The notes below the pieces were generated by a model. That model did not search any database. It saw nothing but the letters and a program-made list of their open reading frames with translations, and was not told the origin of the DNA. From Heterocephalus glaber (lineage: Eukaryota; Chordata; Mammalia; Rodentia; Bathyergidae), in contig NW_004624734.1 of assembly GCF_000247695.1 (NCBI RefSeq), positions 11,290,944 to 11,354,943 on the forward strand: a stretch of DNA of 64,000 nucleotides. Reading direction: 5' to 3'. Positions 53,910 to 64,000 of this stretch are shown here, piece by piece. The first letter of the stretch is position 1. Every line of letters begins with the position of its first letter. The translations under genes and the position numbers were made by a program.

Positions 53910-54175
53910 ATAACAGCTGACATCTATTGAACTCCACTATGCGCTGAGTGTTGAGCTGGCCGTGCTAATTGAAAGAATGAACTGGGAAAATAGTTACTTG
54001 ATTTAACTCATGTAATCATTTTAGCCCCTTTTTGAGTAATGTCCCCATGTCACAGGCTAGGAGATGGGCACACAGAAACTAAGAGACTTGTCTAAGTCAT
54101 CTTGCCAGTAAGTAGCAGAGCTGGAATTCACATTCAGACACTCTGGCTTTCAAGGCCAAGCTCTTAACCACATTC
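53910..54175 (-). repeat. MIR element
   Basis: 'tctattgaactccactatgc', 'ccccatgtcacaggctagga' and 'agcagagctggaattcacat' are MIR consensus pieces. Confidence 0.7.
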
Positions 54176-54934
54176 AGTGTGGCGGTGTTTTAAAAGGAAG
54201 ATATGCATTTTCCGTCATTTGTGAAGATTTTGCAAGAAGGAAAGATTTCAAAATGGGGACCAGCCAAGGAGGCTGATCCAGCCCCTGAAAGTGCCTGGTG
54301 CCCAGCAGCAGGAAAAGCAAAACCCTCTTCCTCCCCTTGCTGTTCTGCCTCCCTTAGCAGAGTGCCTTCTGTGCACCTGTGCATGGTCCATCCCCACCCA
54401 GACACAGTGGAGGCCAAGTCACAGCTCTGAGCCCCCAGTGGGGTTGGCAGAGGGGAGGTGGTTGTGTCCCTCCCTCGCCAGCCTGCACTTCCATCTCTCC
54501 CAGCCATCTGTTCTGAGACCAAGCCCGCAAGCTTCTGCAGACTCCTGCGGTGACCAGTTCCGGACATTCACCTCACAAACAGGAATGGGGGCACCCTGCT
54601 CTGAGCAGGGCACTGGGCCCAGAGCAGGGGCCCTGCAGATCTGATCCCAGCAAGCAGTGCAAAGAATGCCGGGAGGGGTGCCAAGGGAGGACAGCGGGGA
54701 CTCGGCTCACATTGGCAGAGACAACCAAGAAGCTTCCCGAGGAGAAGTGACTTCTGTGTCTTAGAACCGGGACAAGAGCTCCGGAGATGGAGACAGGAGG
54801 TCTTCTGAAGGGAGAGAGCTGCAGGACCCAAGGTGTGCAGTTGGGAAAAAGCAGCCAGTGCAGAGGGAACGGGAAAGGGTGCTGGGGACCAGCTAACAGT
54901 GATGACCAGGGCTGTGGACCGGGCTGCTCGGATT
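54176..54934. other. Intergenic, no gene seen
   Basis: GC-moderate unique sequence without repeat or exon signature that I can support. Confidence 0.5.
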
Positions 54935-55135
54935 TCTGTCCCAACACCTCCATTTAATAATTGTGTGACCTTGGGCAAGTTACTTACTCTCTCTGTGCCT
55001 CGTCCCTCCACATGTAAAATTATAGTATTAGCAGTGTGTTAGCTCATGGAGCCTGGGGATCAAATCAGTTAATGCATTTAAGTGCTTAGAACAGTGCCGG
55101 GCATACAGTGAGTGGTCAATAAATGCAAGCTGTAA
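54935..55135 (+). repeat. MIR element
   Basis: 'ttgtgtgaccttgggcaagt' followed by 'gcttagaacagtgccgggca' and 'agtggtcaataaatgcaagc', a fairly complete MIR. Confidence 0.85.
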
Positions 55136-55554
55136 CCATTGTTATTTCCCATTATTTATGAGCATGTGGGGCAGAGGGCACTAAGGCCTTGTATTCTCAT
55201 CAAAACCAGGTCTTTGTGTGGCCCCTGGGACCCCTGCTGCAGACACACAGGCTGTGTGCAGACACTCAGCAGGCAGGGTGAGGGCAGAATCCCAGACCCC
55301 GCTGGCCTGGCACTGAGCTCAGGGCAGGTGCAGAGCGGCCCAGAGCAGCAACAACCACCACATTTACTGAGTGGCTTGTGATGGGCCTGAGCTGGGGACA
55401 CTGCGTGAACGCAGGCCCCCCGCACCATATCCATCCTTCTCACCCGGGGCTCTGCGGAGAGCATGAGCCAGCAGCCAGTGGCCCTGGGCCTGCACTTGGC
55501 CAGAGGAGGACCTTTGTCCTTCTGCAGCCAGCCTGGCTCTGAGCCTGTCCCCGG

Positions 55555-56130
55555 GTCGGGATGCTAAGGGAAGGGGCCGTACCTCGGGGACAGGCGTGCA
55601 CGCGCCTCAGCCGCCTTGGCCTCCCTGGGAGGCGCCTAGCTTGTGGCCTGCGGTCCGTGTGAAAGGCAGGGCGTGGGCCGGCGTCTAGGGCAGCGGGTGG
55701 GGATGGGAGGAATCTGGCCCCGGGCTTCTGGAGGAGGAAGGGAGCCGGTGGCATCTGCAGGCCACTTGTGCCTGTCGCGTGCGAGCTGGCAGGAAGCGGG
55801 GACGCGGGCATCACGTGGGGTAACAGCGGCGGGCTCCTACACTGTCGCCGCGCAGGTCCTCGGCAAGCAAGCCCTTCCTCTCATGGGTCTCCGGCACGTC
55901 AGGCCGGGGACTCCGGGTGGGCGTCTCGGCCGGGCCCGGGGCTCGGGCAGCAAGCTCTGCGCCTCCCCGGGAGCGTGCGCCAAGGGCTCGTGTGTGCGCG
56001 GGGCGGGCGCGCCCGGAGCCGGCACCAAGCAGACAGGGCATTGGCTAAGGACTCGGGGTGTCTGTCCCGAGCGCCGGCGCGACGAGTGTCTGTCCTGGGT
56101 GGAGAGTCCCCGCCTGTGGTCGCCGCTAGG
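55555..56130. promoter_or_regulatory. CpG island, candidate promoter
   Basis: The most CpG-dense stretch in the window, peaking at 55840-56130 (many cgc/ccg/gcg triplets, for example 55980-56020 and 56068-56090). CpG islands of this size in mammals usually mark transcription starts. No start codon with a recognisable protein follows. Twelve kb past the CCDC88C stop, it is well placed to be the main GPR68 promoter, by human gene order. Confidence 0.5.
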
Positions 56131-56870
56131 TTTAGCAGCCACCCCCTCGGCTGGCTCCGTAGCCACCTGGTAATTATTCCCCGCAAAGAAGTGTAAGACC
56201 GCTAACCCTTCATTTCCCAGAGCTCGGCGCCACGGGTGACCCAAAGATTCCATGTGGGACTTTCCTTTCCTTCCTCCAGAACAGCCTGGCCTCCCTTCTG
56301 CAACAGACAGTTGTTACACCCAGGGGCACCGAGACCCGAGCAGGCACCCCATCCACCGAGTTGATCCCAGGCCCCCTCTGTGATAATGAAACGGTCCCAC
56401 TGAGAAAGCAGTGGCCTCGTGACTCCACGCCCAAGAGCACTGACAGCGGTGGGCAGGTGCTTGGTCAAGCAGGGTCTCTGGGATCTCCGCAGTGAGCAGA
56501 ACAGCTCTGACTTGGAACCAGAGGCTGTGTGGCTGTGACTGTGAAATGCAGCTAATGCTAGCCATGACCTCCTCACAGAGGGCTTGTGAAGAGAAAAAAG
56601 GTGCAAGAATGGTTTGAAACCCACATATCTGAACTGAGAGGGTTACGGTTTGCTTCACTCCTGCCTTCCCCCTCCTCTCCCAAGGGTAAACGTCCAAGAA
56701 GGAGGAGGGGAGAATTCCTGGGCTCAGCAGAGGAAGATGGTGTGTCGCTGCTGTGGTCTCTGTGGATTTAAGTACTTTCTGTGGAGGCCCCTCTTCCTGC
56801 GTTCACATCCCATCCCTTCCTTTTATGAGAGCTGTTGCCATGAGCAAATCACCTCTCTTCTTCTCTTTTC
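56131..56870. other. Intergenic or downstream of CpG island, no gene seen
   Basis: Unique-looking sequence. A possible donor 'cctg|gtaatt' at about 56169 has no demonstrated exon. Confidence 0.45.
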
Positions 56871-56874
56871 TTTT

Positions 56875-56952
56875 ATTTCTTATGCTGGGGGTTACCCTAG
56901 GGCCTCAAGTCTGCTAAGAGTGTGCTCTGCCACTGAGCTACACCTCAGCCTA
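56875..56952 (-). repeat. Old ID-related SINE
   Basis: 'ttatgctgggggttacccta' to 'actgagctacacctcagcc'. Confidence 0.7.
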
Positions 56953-57289
56953 AATCACCTGTATTTACGCCTTGGTGTCTCCTTCTGAGAAATGGACATA
57001 ATGGTCGAACTTAGTTTCTAAGGTGTTATGAAATCCTGCAGGAGACTCTCTTAGCTGGAAAACCTTGCCATGCCCTTAAGTGTCAGCTTGAATCCGACTT
57101 TTTAATCCTTCTGGGGAAAGCATACACTATAAGGAGAGAAGACTGATCTAGCAGGAAGCAGAGTGGAAGGAGCAGTGTGGTTGTCAGCAGCAGTGTGGGC
57201 GAGGGTGGTGGTGGTGGAGGATGAAAGTGCGTGAGCTTAACGTCAGAATTCCTGTTTCAGCCTTCCGGGCTGGCCAGCCTCAAATGAGA

Positions 57290-57400
57290 TGCTTCACCCT
57301 TCTGAGCCTTTGTATCTCACAGGGAGAATGGAGATAGTAATATCCACCTCATAGAATTGTTACAAAAATTAAAATCAAATTACTGTACAGACACATGTAG
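57290..57400 (+). repeat. MIR fragment
   Basis: 'ttctgagcctttgtatctca' and 'tccacctcatagaattgtta' match the MIR 3' half. Confidence 0.65.
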
Positions 57401-57814
57401 CATATGATAGCCTTAAAGTGATTTGGGGGAAGACTAATATTTGTGTTCCACTTAGCCAAGGCTGCGTAACAAACCACTTTCAATGATAGCAGCTTCAGAG
57501 AATGCGTGTGTGTGTTGTGCTTACAAGTGTGTGATTTGAACTGGAATTGGTGGAGACAGCCTGTCTCTGCTCCTTGAGGCATCAGATGAGAAGGTCCCCT
57601 AGCCTGGAGGATCCTTTTCCATGTGTCTGGGGGAGGCCGATCCTGGCTGTGGCCCGGGAGCTCAGCCAGGGCCTTGGCTTCTCTTGGGCTTCCTCACAGT
57701 ATGGGACTTAGGTTTCCTTCTTCTTGTTGTGTTTTTGTTTTTTAGTATCAATAAAGTCTTAGCTGTTTTTACTTTTGTTGTTATTTCCATTTTTTACTAG
57801 CACTTTTAAAAATT

Positions 57815-58380
57815 GGTACACATTAGTGGGGCAGAATAAAGAGACTCATTCTGGTACAAAGGTACACATATGCAACATATTTTGATTATTTTTATTCCCT
57901 TTCCTTCTTCCTCTCCCTGGTCCCTTTCTCTGTCTCTAAATCTCTGCTTTCTAGTTTCCTATCATCTCTCCTTAATTTATTTGTTTTTAAAAGCTATTTT
58001 AGATTGCTTATCTAAGAGTAAACATATGATATTTAACTTTCTTTTTTGGGGTACCAGGGATCGAACTCAGGACCTTGCACTTGCGAGGCAGGCGCTGGAA
58101 CCACTGAGCTAAATCTCTGGCCCGATATTTAACTTTCTGAGGCTGGCTTATTTCACCTAACCTGATAGTCTCAGGTTCTATCCATTTACCTGCGAAATAT
58201 ATGATTTTGATACTCCACTATGTATACGTACCACATCTTTAGCCATTCTTCTATGGATGGACATTTATGGTTTCCACAACTTAGCTGTTATGAGTTGCAC
58301 TACTGTGAATGGGGGTATGCAGGTATCACTATAGTATGCTGTCTTCTTTTGGGAATATACCAAGGGGTAGTACAGTTTCA
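57815..58380 (-). mobile_element. LINE-1 3' end (minus strand)
   Basis: Reverse L1 3' region, including 'tttcacctaacctgatagtc', 'gatactccactatgtatacg' and 'ccattcttctatggatggac'. It directly abuts plus-oriented ORF2 sequence, and one ID SINE lies inside. Confidence 0.85.
58043..58123 (-). repeat. ID-like SINE inserted in L1
   Basis: The reverse ID body is flanked by the perfect 15-bp duplication gatatttaactttct (58028-58042 and 58124-58138). Confidence 0.93.
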
Positions 58381-58855
58381 AAACAAAATAAAATATCTAG
58401 GATTCAATCTAACCAACAAGGTGAAAGACCTCTAAATGAAAATTATAGAACACTGAAGAAAGAAATTGAAGAAGACATTGGAAAATGGAAAGACCTACCT
58501 TGTTCATGAATTGACAAAATTCATATTGTTTAAATGGCCATATAACCCAAAGAAATCTACAGAGTTAATGCGATCCCTATCAAAATACCAAAAATACTCT
58601 TCACAGAACTGGAAAAAAAAATCCTAAAATTCCTATGGCATTCCAAAGACCCAGAATAGCCAAAGCAGCTGGAGGGATCACAATATCCAACTTCGAATTC
58701 TACCAAAAAGCCATTGTAACAAAAGCAACATGGTACTGGCACAAAAACAGATGCAGACCAGTGGAATAGAATAGGGGACACAGAAACAACCCCATGCACC
58801 TATACTCATCTGATTTTTAACAAGGGGGCACTGAGGTTTCAAGAGCAATTATTCC
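58381..58855 (+). mobile_element. LINE-1 ORF2 fragment (inverted 5' part)
   Basis: Plus-strand reading contains the ORF2 C-terminal region (for example 'gcgatccctatcaaaatacc', 'acatggtactggcacaaaaa'). Frames are broken by stops, so it is not coding. Joined head to head with the preceding minus-strand 3' end, it forms one 5'-inverted L1 copy. Confidence 0.85.
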
Positions 58856-60000
58856 TGAGACAGGAAGTGGGCGCTGCCTGCTTCTTCAGGCCTGGACTCA
58901 AGCTGCTTCACTGGTCAAGTTGTCACAGACCCTGCCTGGGCTCAAGAGGAGGGGACTTAAACCCCCACCCAATAACAAATAGTTTACAGCCATTTTGGAT
59001 CCACCGCAACTTAAAAATCTTCCCTTTTGTGTGTTTATGTTTTACCCTGAGTGCCACAAATTAAGTTACTTTTTGCAAAGATACAGGGCTTCGCCCAGGA
59101 GAGGACTAGCAGAGGCACAGATGTCTGTTTCAGGGACCTTATCGCAGAATCAGTGCCCCTGGTCCCGATTCAGGGCTGAAGGAGCAGGCATCTACATGGT
59201 GGTTTCTATTGCATCTATTTCCCTGGGAATCTTCAGTCCCCATCTCTGTCACCCCCATGCCTTTAAAATGAGAAGGAGAAGCCAGCAAGAATAATTTAGA
59301 TTCAGGAAAATAGATTTTAGCAGGTGACCTGGGGTCAAGTGTAATGAACATCTTTGTGGCTTTCAATTCTCTGGAGAAGTCTGTTTTCAAGAGGGCTGCT
59401 GCCTGGGAGTTTGCAGTGACTGTTGTCATACATTATTAGGTTATCAATTGATGGGATGGAGCATTCTGAATGGGGAGCCAGGAGGTAGTGGGGCTGCAGG
59501 CCCAGGGTTGCCATGGCAACTCCAAGGCCTGTGGTCTCTGCTGCAGCCTGAAGCAGGAAGGATCCCCAGCCACTCTGATTTGTCAGCCCACAGCCTCTCG
59601 TGGCTGGAAGTGTCTTTAGGCAGTGAGTGTCCGTGGTAATGCAGTTTCACACAGGGCCAGCCACACACAGCCTGCGGGTCAATACCCACCCTCTTCCTGT
59701 TGCTTCATCCATATCTGGTCTGTCTGCCCCAGTTCATTAGCTTCTAACTTCAGTTTCAGCTGCACTTGCCTTCTAGGAAGGCTGCAGGAAGAAATGGGAC
59801 ATAGAGTCACTTACTCCAGCGCTGGACATAGAGGGTGTGCACTATCCTTGCCAGAGAACAAGATGGACCCAGCCCCTCCTTCCTCACGTAGCTCCCTCTT
59901 TAGAGAAGGAGATGGGCACTCATGGATCGTCCAGACCTAGAACTCCCATGAGTTATATGATGTTTATTAAAATGCAGTGATCAGACCCCCCACTGGAGTC
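58856..60000. other. Intergenic, no gene seen
   Basis: Unique-looking sequence. No repeat that I can name. Confidence 0.5.
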
Positions 60001-60004
60001 CAGT

Positions 60005-60140
60005 GCTACCACTTGCCAGCCATGTGGCCTCAAGTCTCTGTCGAGGAGTAAAGCTGGGATGATAATGTTTGCTCACTGCAGAGCTGCAGTGAGTGCTTGA
60101 AGGGCCCGTGGAAAGCCCCATGCCTTGCACATGGTGCTAA
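60005..60140 (+). repeat. MIR fragment
   Basis: 'cacttgccagccatgtggcc' followed by 'tgagtgcttgaagggcccgt', diverged. Confidence 0.55.
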
Positions 60141-61180
60141 CCCTGCGTCCCCAGCTATCATTTGAAGCTTCCCAACTGGTCTCTTTTCTGTGTGAGGAGT
60201 CCTGGACCAGCTCTCATCGCCGCAAAGCAATAAAGCATCCAGGTGTCACCTTTCAGAAGCTACTGGCCAGCCAGGGAAGGATGGAAAGGACCCAGAGAAG
60301 GAAGGAGTCCGTGCTGCAGAGTGGAGGGAGACAGGTTCGCCCACTGGTGTCAGCCGGCACCGTATGGAGGGGGTAGAGTTGGAGTTGGGTCTTGAAGACG
60401 CCATGCTCTCAGAAACCCCCAGGGAAACTGTTAAAAATGCAGCCTCTTGACTTCATCCCCAGGAGGTTCTGAGAAGTGAGACCCAGGCAGGGCCTGGGGA
60501 CCTGAAGGGAACGGGCATCGAAGAATTACTGATGGTGGTATCCTGAGGTGCACCTGGGAAACTGCTTGGGAGAACTTGGGGGCAGGGACAGGATTTGGCC
60601 TTGAAGGCTTCGAAGTAGAACATGAAAATGATGGATGAAGGACGTTTGGGGAAGAGGAGCCGAGGCCAGGAGGAGGGTAGACTATAAACTGGGCCTCAGT
60701 TTGGGGACCTCCCCCTTCCTTCACTCTTCAGCCTGCTGCTGCCCACAGTCAGCTCTCAGGGCACAACTCCAGGACTACCCTCATAGGTGCCCTCTTTGTT
60801 GGGTGTGACTTGGGAGTAGCCAGACAGTCACCACTGGCCCCATCACAACTGTCCTTGTTGATTGGTCCAAGTGGCTTTGCTTTCATTGCTCTGGACTTCG
60901 TCCTGGTTAAGGGGGGGTGGTGGGCAAATCCAGATATCTGTCCTCCTTCCTTCCTTCTTTCCTTCCTACCCACCCCCTTTCTTTCAATTACCAAGCATAT
61001 AGTGTGCAAATGTCAGTGTCATTCTAACCACTGGGCATAGGAGATAAAGGTGGGCTTCAGCCTCTTAGAAATGCCCACTTCAGACCTACTGAACCAGAAG
61101 CTGTACTTCAAGAAGATTCCTGAAGATTTCTGCCCACACTGACATTTGAGAAGTGCTACTGTAGAGGCTTTGAAATCTGA
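60141..61180. other. Intergenic, no gene seen
   Basis: A TTCC-rich run at about 60944-60968. Otherwise nothing definable. Confidence 0.5.
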
Positions 61181-61194
61181 ATAGCATGGCAGGT

Positions 61195-61715
61195 GTGGGA
61201 GGCAGAGTAATTCTCCAACTCAAGATGTCCAGGTCCTAATCCCAGAATTGGTGACTGTGCTGTTGTATATGGCAGCGGGGAACTAAGGTCATAGGTGGAA
61301 TTAAAGTTGCTAATCAGCTGACCTGAGGAGATGTGTTACCTGAGTGGGCCCAGTGGTATCACAGGGGTCCTTGGAAGTGGAAGAGGGAGGGAGGAGAGCC
61401 AGAGAAGGAGCCTGCTGGTGGGAGAGCAGGCGAGATGCACTGTGACAAGCTCAGTCCATACCAGTGCCTTTGAAGATGGAAGGGTGTTCCAAACAAGGGA
61501 TGTGTGAGCTTCTAGAAGTTGGAAAGACAGGGACATGGACACCCCCACACCCAGAAGGAATGGAACACTGCCAACTAACCCATTGATTTTAGCCCAGTAA
61601 GACCTATGTCAGACTTTGGAGCTCCAGAACTGTAAGATAAAGAAAACTGGGTTGTTTTGAGCCACTAAGTTTGCAGCAATTTTTTTTTTTTTTTTTTACA
61701 GCAGCAATAGGACAT
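61195..61715 (+). mobile_element. Old LTR-like/MER repeat relic
   Basis: The sequence 'gatgtccaggtcctaatccc' ... 'tcacaggggtccttggaagt' ... 'gagctccagaactgtaagat' ... 'ttttgagccactaagtttgc' matches a common mammalian interspersed repeat of LTR type. The internal A-run has become poly(T) at 61681-61699. The exact family is uncertain. Confidence 0.5.
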
Positions 61716-61724
61716 AAATGCAGT

Positions 61725-61905
61725 GGACCAGACCTTTGTATTTGTGAGCCGTACATCCCTGGGTTCAAATCACAGCTCTGCTGTGTGTCCTGGGCAAGTA
61801 GCTTATTGTCTCTGAGTCTCATTTGCCTCGTCCTTGAAACAGAGATGACCCTATGTCATCACAGTGTTGATGTGAGGATTAAAATGGAGAGCACAGCACA
61901 GGCTC
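61725..61905 (+). repeat. MIR element
   Basis: 'tgggttcaaatcacagctct', 'gtgtcctgggcaagtagctt' and 'gttgatgtgaggattaaaat'. Confidence 0.8.
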
Positions 61906-63035
61906 AGGAAGTGGCAATGGCTGCTCTGCATACTGAGTAGCTCCAGGCTCTCCTCTAACCCCAAAAGGCCTTGGTGCTGGGCACTTTGAGATATTCTCTG
62001 CCCTTCCCTCTTGGACCATGATGCTTGCAGCAAAGCCACCCTGAGTTCGGACCTGGCCCCTGTCCAGCCTGCAGAAGTGCAACACCACCAGCTATGCAGG
62101 TGAGCAGGTGTGTGCTGAAGTGCAGGGGGCCACCCTCTGGGAAGACGAGTCAGTGAAGGCCCTGCTGTCACGCTGCACATGGCTGACTTGAAGCTCCACT
62201 CATGTTTGTCCTTCACCCTGACTGCCTCACATCAGTAGAGCGATCTGAGCACCTCCAAAGCCCAGCGGGGAACAAGATGGTGTCCATAACCAACCATACC
62301 AAGCTTGCTGCCATCCTGCATTCTCTCTATGAGTGCCATCGTCATCATCATCATCATCATTGCCACCACGGTGGTCATGGCATCCTTGCTTCTCTCTCCC
62401 TGAGGACCTGCTAAGTGTAGACACTTGCTGGACCTCACTTCCTTTGACTCTCACAGAAGTCCTTTGGTCAGTAGGGTATGTGATCCTCAAGGTCACGAAG
62501 CCAGGAAGTGGGTTTGCTGCCACATGTTGGAGGCCATGCATGGTGCCATCAGCCTGGGGCGGATGCAGGGTCCTCTCTAGGCTGAGTGTCAGGCTGCCTA
62601 GGCCTTTTGAGGGCTAGAGGGTACCCATAGGGTGTGTGGCCCCACAGTCCATGGCCCTCAAAGTAGCTCCCAGAGCAGCTGAGAAGAGTCCATAGCCTTT
62701 CAGAGGCAGGTCCTAGGACCAGACATTTATGCTGGAGCAGGAGAGGGATGTCCAGCTGCCACCTGAGTGTGGGTCCATGGTGCTTCCTGACTGCCATCAC
62801 TGGGGGAGGGGCGAGAAAATGAGGCCAGGCCTGGCCCTGTTCAGGTGCTCTATCTTCCGGGATGGAAGTGGCCACAGAGGTGGGGGCTGGGCACTGGGCT
62901 CCGGCTTCTCACCCTTCAGCAAACACCTCTGGTGGTGGCCACTCCCCACCTCCTGCGCTGTGGGCTGGAGGGGTGGGGCAGGGCTGGTTTTTTTGTTTGT
63001 TTTACAAATGCTGTTGACTCTGCAGGAAAAAGGAC
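61906..63035. other. Intergenic, no gene seen
   Basis: A short (CAT)n run at 62340-62361. No gene or other repeat that I can support. Confidence 0.5.
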
Positions 63036-63040
63036 CCTTC

Positions 63041-63634
63041 TTCATTGTTGATAGGAATGTAAACTAGTACAACCACTATGGAAATCAGTATGGAGACTCC
63101 TCAAAAAATGAAAACCAGAAATTTTGTTCAATCCAGCTATTCCCCTTCTAGGTATCTTCCCAAAGGATTTAAAGACATCGTATTACAGTGATACACACAT
63201 ACTCATGTTTATAGCAGCACAATTCACAGTAGCTAAACCTTGAAAGCAGCCTATGTGTCCATCAACAAATGAATGGATAAGAAAATGTGGTATTTATACA
63301 CCATGGTGTACGACTCTGCCACAAAGAATGATAAACTTGAGTCATCTGTAGGAAAATGGATGCACCTTGAGACCGTAATGTTAAGTGAAATAAATCAGAC
63401 ACACAAGTTTAAATATTGCATGGTTTCTTTTATCGGAGAAACCCAAAGTATAAGTGAACAGCAAAATAAAAGATAAACAATAGGAAATAGTGAGATAGAT
63501 CTATAGTTTATGGGAAGGGAACCCAGAGACAGGCAGAGGGGAAAGGAGGAGAGGGCAGTGAGATTTAAAAAAAAGGAGAATTGTGAAGTATTGTATGCAT
63601 GTACAAAGTCCCTATAAGAAATGTCATCATTGTG

Positions 63635-63671
<37 letters not shown>

Positions 63672-63830
63672 AAAAGGATGGAGGGAGAAATGGAAGGAGT
63701 CTGAGGGAGGAGAAAGGAAGGGCATAGAAAAAAGGATTTAGATGTGTTACATACATGTGCCAACTCCCCATGATGAAGGTAATCTTATGTACTGCATTAC
63801 GTACTTATGTACTACAATAAAAAAGAAAAA
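63041..63830 (+). mobile_element. LINE-1 3' end (plus strand)
   Basis: 'accactatggaaatcagtat', 'tccatcaacaaatgaatgga' and 'ttaagtgaaataaatcagac' are the conserved L1 3' region. The element runs through a (TG)n run to an A-rich end with AATAAA at about 63816. Confidence 0.88.
63637..63669. repeat. (TG)n microsatellite inside L1 3' UTR
   Basis: About 16 uninterrupted TG units. Confidence 0.9.
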
Positions 63831-63879
63831 ATATATTTCAATTGTGAAAGCAGAATGCGTGTCTAAAGATAAATTAAAT

Positions 63880-64000
63880 CTTTTTTTTCCCATTAACTTT
63901 ATTGGTACATTTTAGGTATAAAATACAGTTACATTCTCATTGGGATCTTGTACCATTACGTGAGTCTCTTGGTTCTTATTTTTTTTCCCCTTCCCTTGCC
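63880..64000 (-). mobile_element. Start of another minus-strand LINE-1 3' end (cut by window)
   Basis: Poly(T) then 'cccattaactttattggtac' and 'ggtataaaatacagttacat', similar to the L1 end at 57815 onward. It continues past the window edge. Confidence 0.65.

Noticed and set aside
55643..56196. Overlapping open frames (176, 142 and 138 codons) in the second CpG island
   Set aside because: They are produced by GC richness. The frames on both strands are equally open and show no motif, so GPR68 coding sequence is not here.
58381..63476. Short open frames in the LINE-1 pieces
   Set aside because: They are fragments of decayed ORF2 or 3' UTR with stops and inversions.

Overview
The window is vertebrate, almost certainly rodent, nuclear DNA. 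Short exons with GT/AG borders sit in long introns, and SINE, LINE-1, MIR and old DNA-transposon copies lie between them. The most frequent repeat is a tRNA-derived ID-like SINE (A box near 'tagctcagtggtt', B box near 'gttcgatcc', tail starting 'ggtacc'), together with B1 and B1-ID composite elements. The ID subfamily does not read like the mouse/rat or ground-squirrel consensus as I remember them. A hystricomorph or other non-murid rodent fits, but I cannot name the species.

From about 2.9 to 44.2 kb the + strand carries the 3' four-fifths of one gene, CCDC88C (DAPLE). I identify it from its coiled-coil sequence, a G-alpha-binding (GBA) motif around 39.6 kb and a C-terminal Gly-Cys-Val PDZ-binding motif at 44.2 kb. 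Twenty coding exons join without a frame break: 2858-3004, 3327-3471, 6305-6489, 9121-9258, 10272-11342, 12149-12276, 12992-13133, 14017-14205, 15378-15539, 16520-16797, 19642-19785, 21658-21844, 25186-25331, 27405-27494, 28281-28519, 33893-34081, 35557-35625, 37869-37937, 39387-39655 and 43199-44212. They total 5001 nt, or 1666 residues plus stop. The N-terminal Hook-type domain and the start of the coiled coil lie upstream of the window.

The most interesting signal is a candidate unannotated alternative terminal exon at 31594-31760, inside the long intron 28520-33892. It has a splice acceptor in exactly the right phase, a basic Ser/Lys-rich reading frame of 55 residues ending in a stop, and poly(A) signals within about 0.9 kb. 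If used, it would make a DAPLE that keeps the coiled coil but loses the GBA motif and the PDZ-binding tail.

From 44.2 to 64 kb there is the CCDC88C 3' UTR and then sequence with no recognisable protein-coding gene. Two CpG-rich blocks (about 47.7-48.05 kb and 55.55-56.13 kb) look like promoters or non-coding first exons. In human the next gene downstream in the same orientation is GPR68, so these are candidate GPR68 5' ends, but no GPR68 coding exon is present. The rest holds MIR relics, an LTR-like relic and LINE-1 3' ends, including one inverted (twin-primed) copy.

Small RNA-derived relics include a 36-nt U2 snRNA 5' fragment with target-site duplications (14.7 kb) and a U6 snRNA 5' fragment with a poly(A) tail, sitting in a cluster of three retroinsertions at one target site (38.3-38.6 kb).
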